A stretch of DNA of 14,575 bases, from assembly GCA_025927665.1 (NCBI GenBank), contig JAICKZ010000040.1, positions 1 through 14,575 on the forward strand. The letters run 5' to 3'. Positions within the stretch are counted from its first letter, which is position 1. Each line of letters begins with the position of its first letter. The notes under the pieces are model-generated. The model searched no databases, was not told the DNA's origin, and saw only the letters and a program-made list of their open reading frames with translations. This DNA comes from Steroidobacteraceae bacterium (GTDB taxonomy: Bacteria > Pseudomonadota > Gammaproteobacteria > Steroidobacterales > Steroidobacteraceae). Positions 13,733 to 14,575 of this stretch are shown in pieces. The position numbers and the translations under genes are program-made.

Positions 13733-14575
13733 ATGGCTTCCCGACGTGAATTTATTACTCGCTCAATGGGCGCATTAGTACTTGCTAACAATATCAGTCG
13801 AGTGAGCGCAGAAGATCTCTCACCGCCTGTATTTCTCGATTACTCCCAAGATCAACTGGACATATTATTTGATCAGGCATCATGGGCTCCGCAAATGAAG
13901 GAACTTGAGAACCAACTGAGTGCCGCGAGTATGGATGTTCGTCATCACATGTCACCCAAGACAGTTCAATATGGGAAAAGTGACGCTGAAGTGCTGGACA
14001 TTTTTTCACCACCTGATGTCAGCCATGCCCCAGTGATGATATTCATTCATGGTGGCGCCTGGATAAGGCTTACCAAGGATGACGCTTCTTACCCTGCGGC
14101 CTTCTTTAATAAAAATGGAGTGATTTACATTGCGCCTAATTATGCCCCGCTCTCTAGCGTAACCATGCCAGAAATAGTTGAGCAATGTCGTCGCGCAGTT
14201 GAATGGGTAGCGCTCAATGCTAAGAATTTCGGTGGCGATATCAACCGGATATTTTTAGCGGGTCATTCCGCAGGCGCTCATTTAACTGGGTGCATGCTAA
14301 CCACTGACTGGGCGAGCCGTGGGCTTTCGGTTAATCCAATAAAAGAAGCACTTCTGCTAAGCGGTCTATATGAAATGCGTCCGGTAGTGCTCTCATCACG
14401 GCGCTCCTATATTCATTTGAATAAGGAAGAGATAAATGAATTGAGCCCAATTCGTCACCTTAACCGGATTGAAACTCCTGTCAATATTGTTACAGCCGAT
14501 CAGGACAGCCCGGAATTTAAAAGGCAATCTGAAGTATTCGCATCTGCTCTGAATGGTATGGGATTGCTTAAGAAA
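13733..14575 (+). CDS. Tat-exported alpha/beta hydrolase, arylformamidase-like, C-terminus cut by window edge
   Basis: 281 residues are visible and the frame is open to the right edge. AAAGGAG lies eight bases before the ATG. The N-terminus has a twin-arginine motif (SRREFI, residues 3-8), a short hydrophobic stretch and a likely cleavage after VSA (about residue 26), so export through Tat is predicted. The hydrolase domain has the oxyanion-hole block HGGAW (106-110), the nucleophile elbow GHSAG (177-181, nucleophile S179) and an acidic residue in DQDSPEFKRQS (D258 is the likely triad member). The catalytic His would lie past the edge. The pattern is closest to kynurenine formamidase/esterase-like enzymes of the HGG group; the substrate is unknown. 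The upstream promoter carries a CueR-type operator, so copper induction is expected. Confidence 0.82.
   Translation, partial: MASRREFITRSMGALVLANNISRVSAEDLSPPVFLDYSQDQLDILFDQASWAPQMKELENQLSAASMDVRHHMSPKTVQYGKSDAEVLDIFSPPDVSHAPVMIFIHGGAWIRLTKDDASYPAAFFNKNGVIYIAPNYAPLSSVTMPEIVEQCRRAVEWVALNAKNFGGDINRIFLAGHSAGAHLTGCMLTTDWASRGLSVNPIKEALLLSGLYEMRPVVLSSRRSYIHLNKEEINELSPIRHLNRIETPVNIVTADQDSPEFKRQSEVFASALNGMGLLKK

Overview
The window is chromosomal DNA from a proteobacterium, probably a gammaproteobacterium. The reasons are the core gene order miaB-phoH(ybeZ)-ybeY-corC, which is the usual arrangement there, a DauA-type SulP carrier, a CueR-type MerR regulator, a consensus-like flagellar sigma-28 promoter, and a moderate GC content that I judge by eye to be in the mid-40s. 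I cannot place it more precisely from sequence alone. No tRNA, rRNA, CRISPR array, transposase or phage gene was seen.

Left third (1-6867): two divergent gene sets face away from a gene-free stretch at about 3953-4368. The minus-strand set encodes, in order of transcription, a Cyc2-like outer-membrane cytochrome-porin with one CxxCH heme site, a small exported cupredoxin with type-1 copper ligands, and a very large signalling protein cut by the left edge. That protein has an N-terminal cytochrome b561 domain fused to a periplasmic loop, HAMP-like region, PAS-like region and a CheA-type HPt phosphotransfer domain. The plus-strand set is a compact chemotaxis operon: a small soluble receptor-tip (MCP-like) protein, a CheX-like phosphatase, a degenerate-receiver/CheX fusion, and a CheY with all expected active-site residues. 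A good sigma-28 (FliA) promoter candidate precedes it. Read together, an outer-membrane heme protein, a periplasmic copper protein and an inner-membrane b-type cytochrome fused to a chemotaxis-type phosphotransfer module look like an electron-transfer chain that reports to a CheY output. This is the most interesting content of the window. It is an inference from domain content and gene order.

Middle (7038-10903, minus strand): the housekeeping operon miaB-phoH-ybeY-corC (tRNA ms2i6A modification, PhoH-type ATPase, rRNA maturation endonuclease, CBS-domain CorC). It converges with cheY.

Right third (11087-14575): a DauA-like SulP anion carrier with a C-terminal STAS domain; a short intergenic stretch with a REP-like repeat; a convergent CueR-type copper regulator on the minus strand; then a gene-free stretch with two CueR-type operators, each inside a promoter with the 19-bp spacer typical of MerR-controlled promoters. 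One faces cueR. The other faces a Tat-signal alpha/beta hydrolase of the arylformamidase-like type, which is cut by the right edge. This predicts a copper-induced exported hydrolase, an unusual CueR target.
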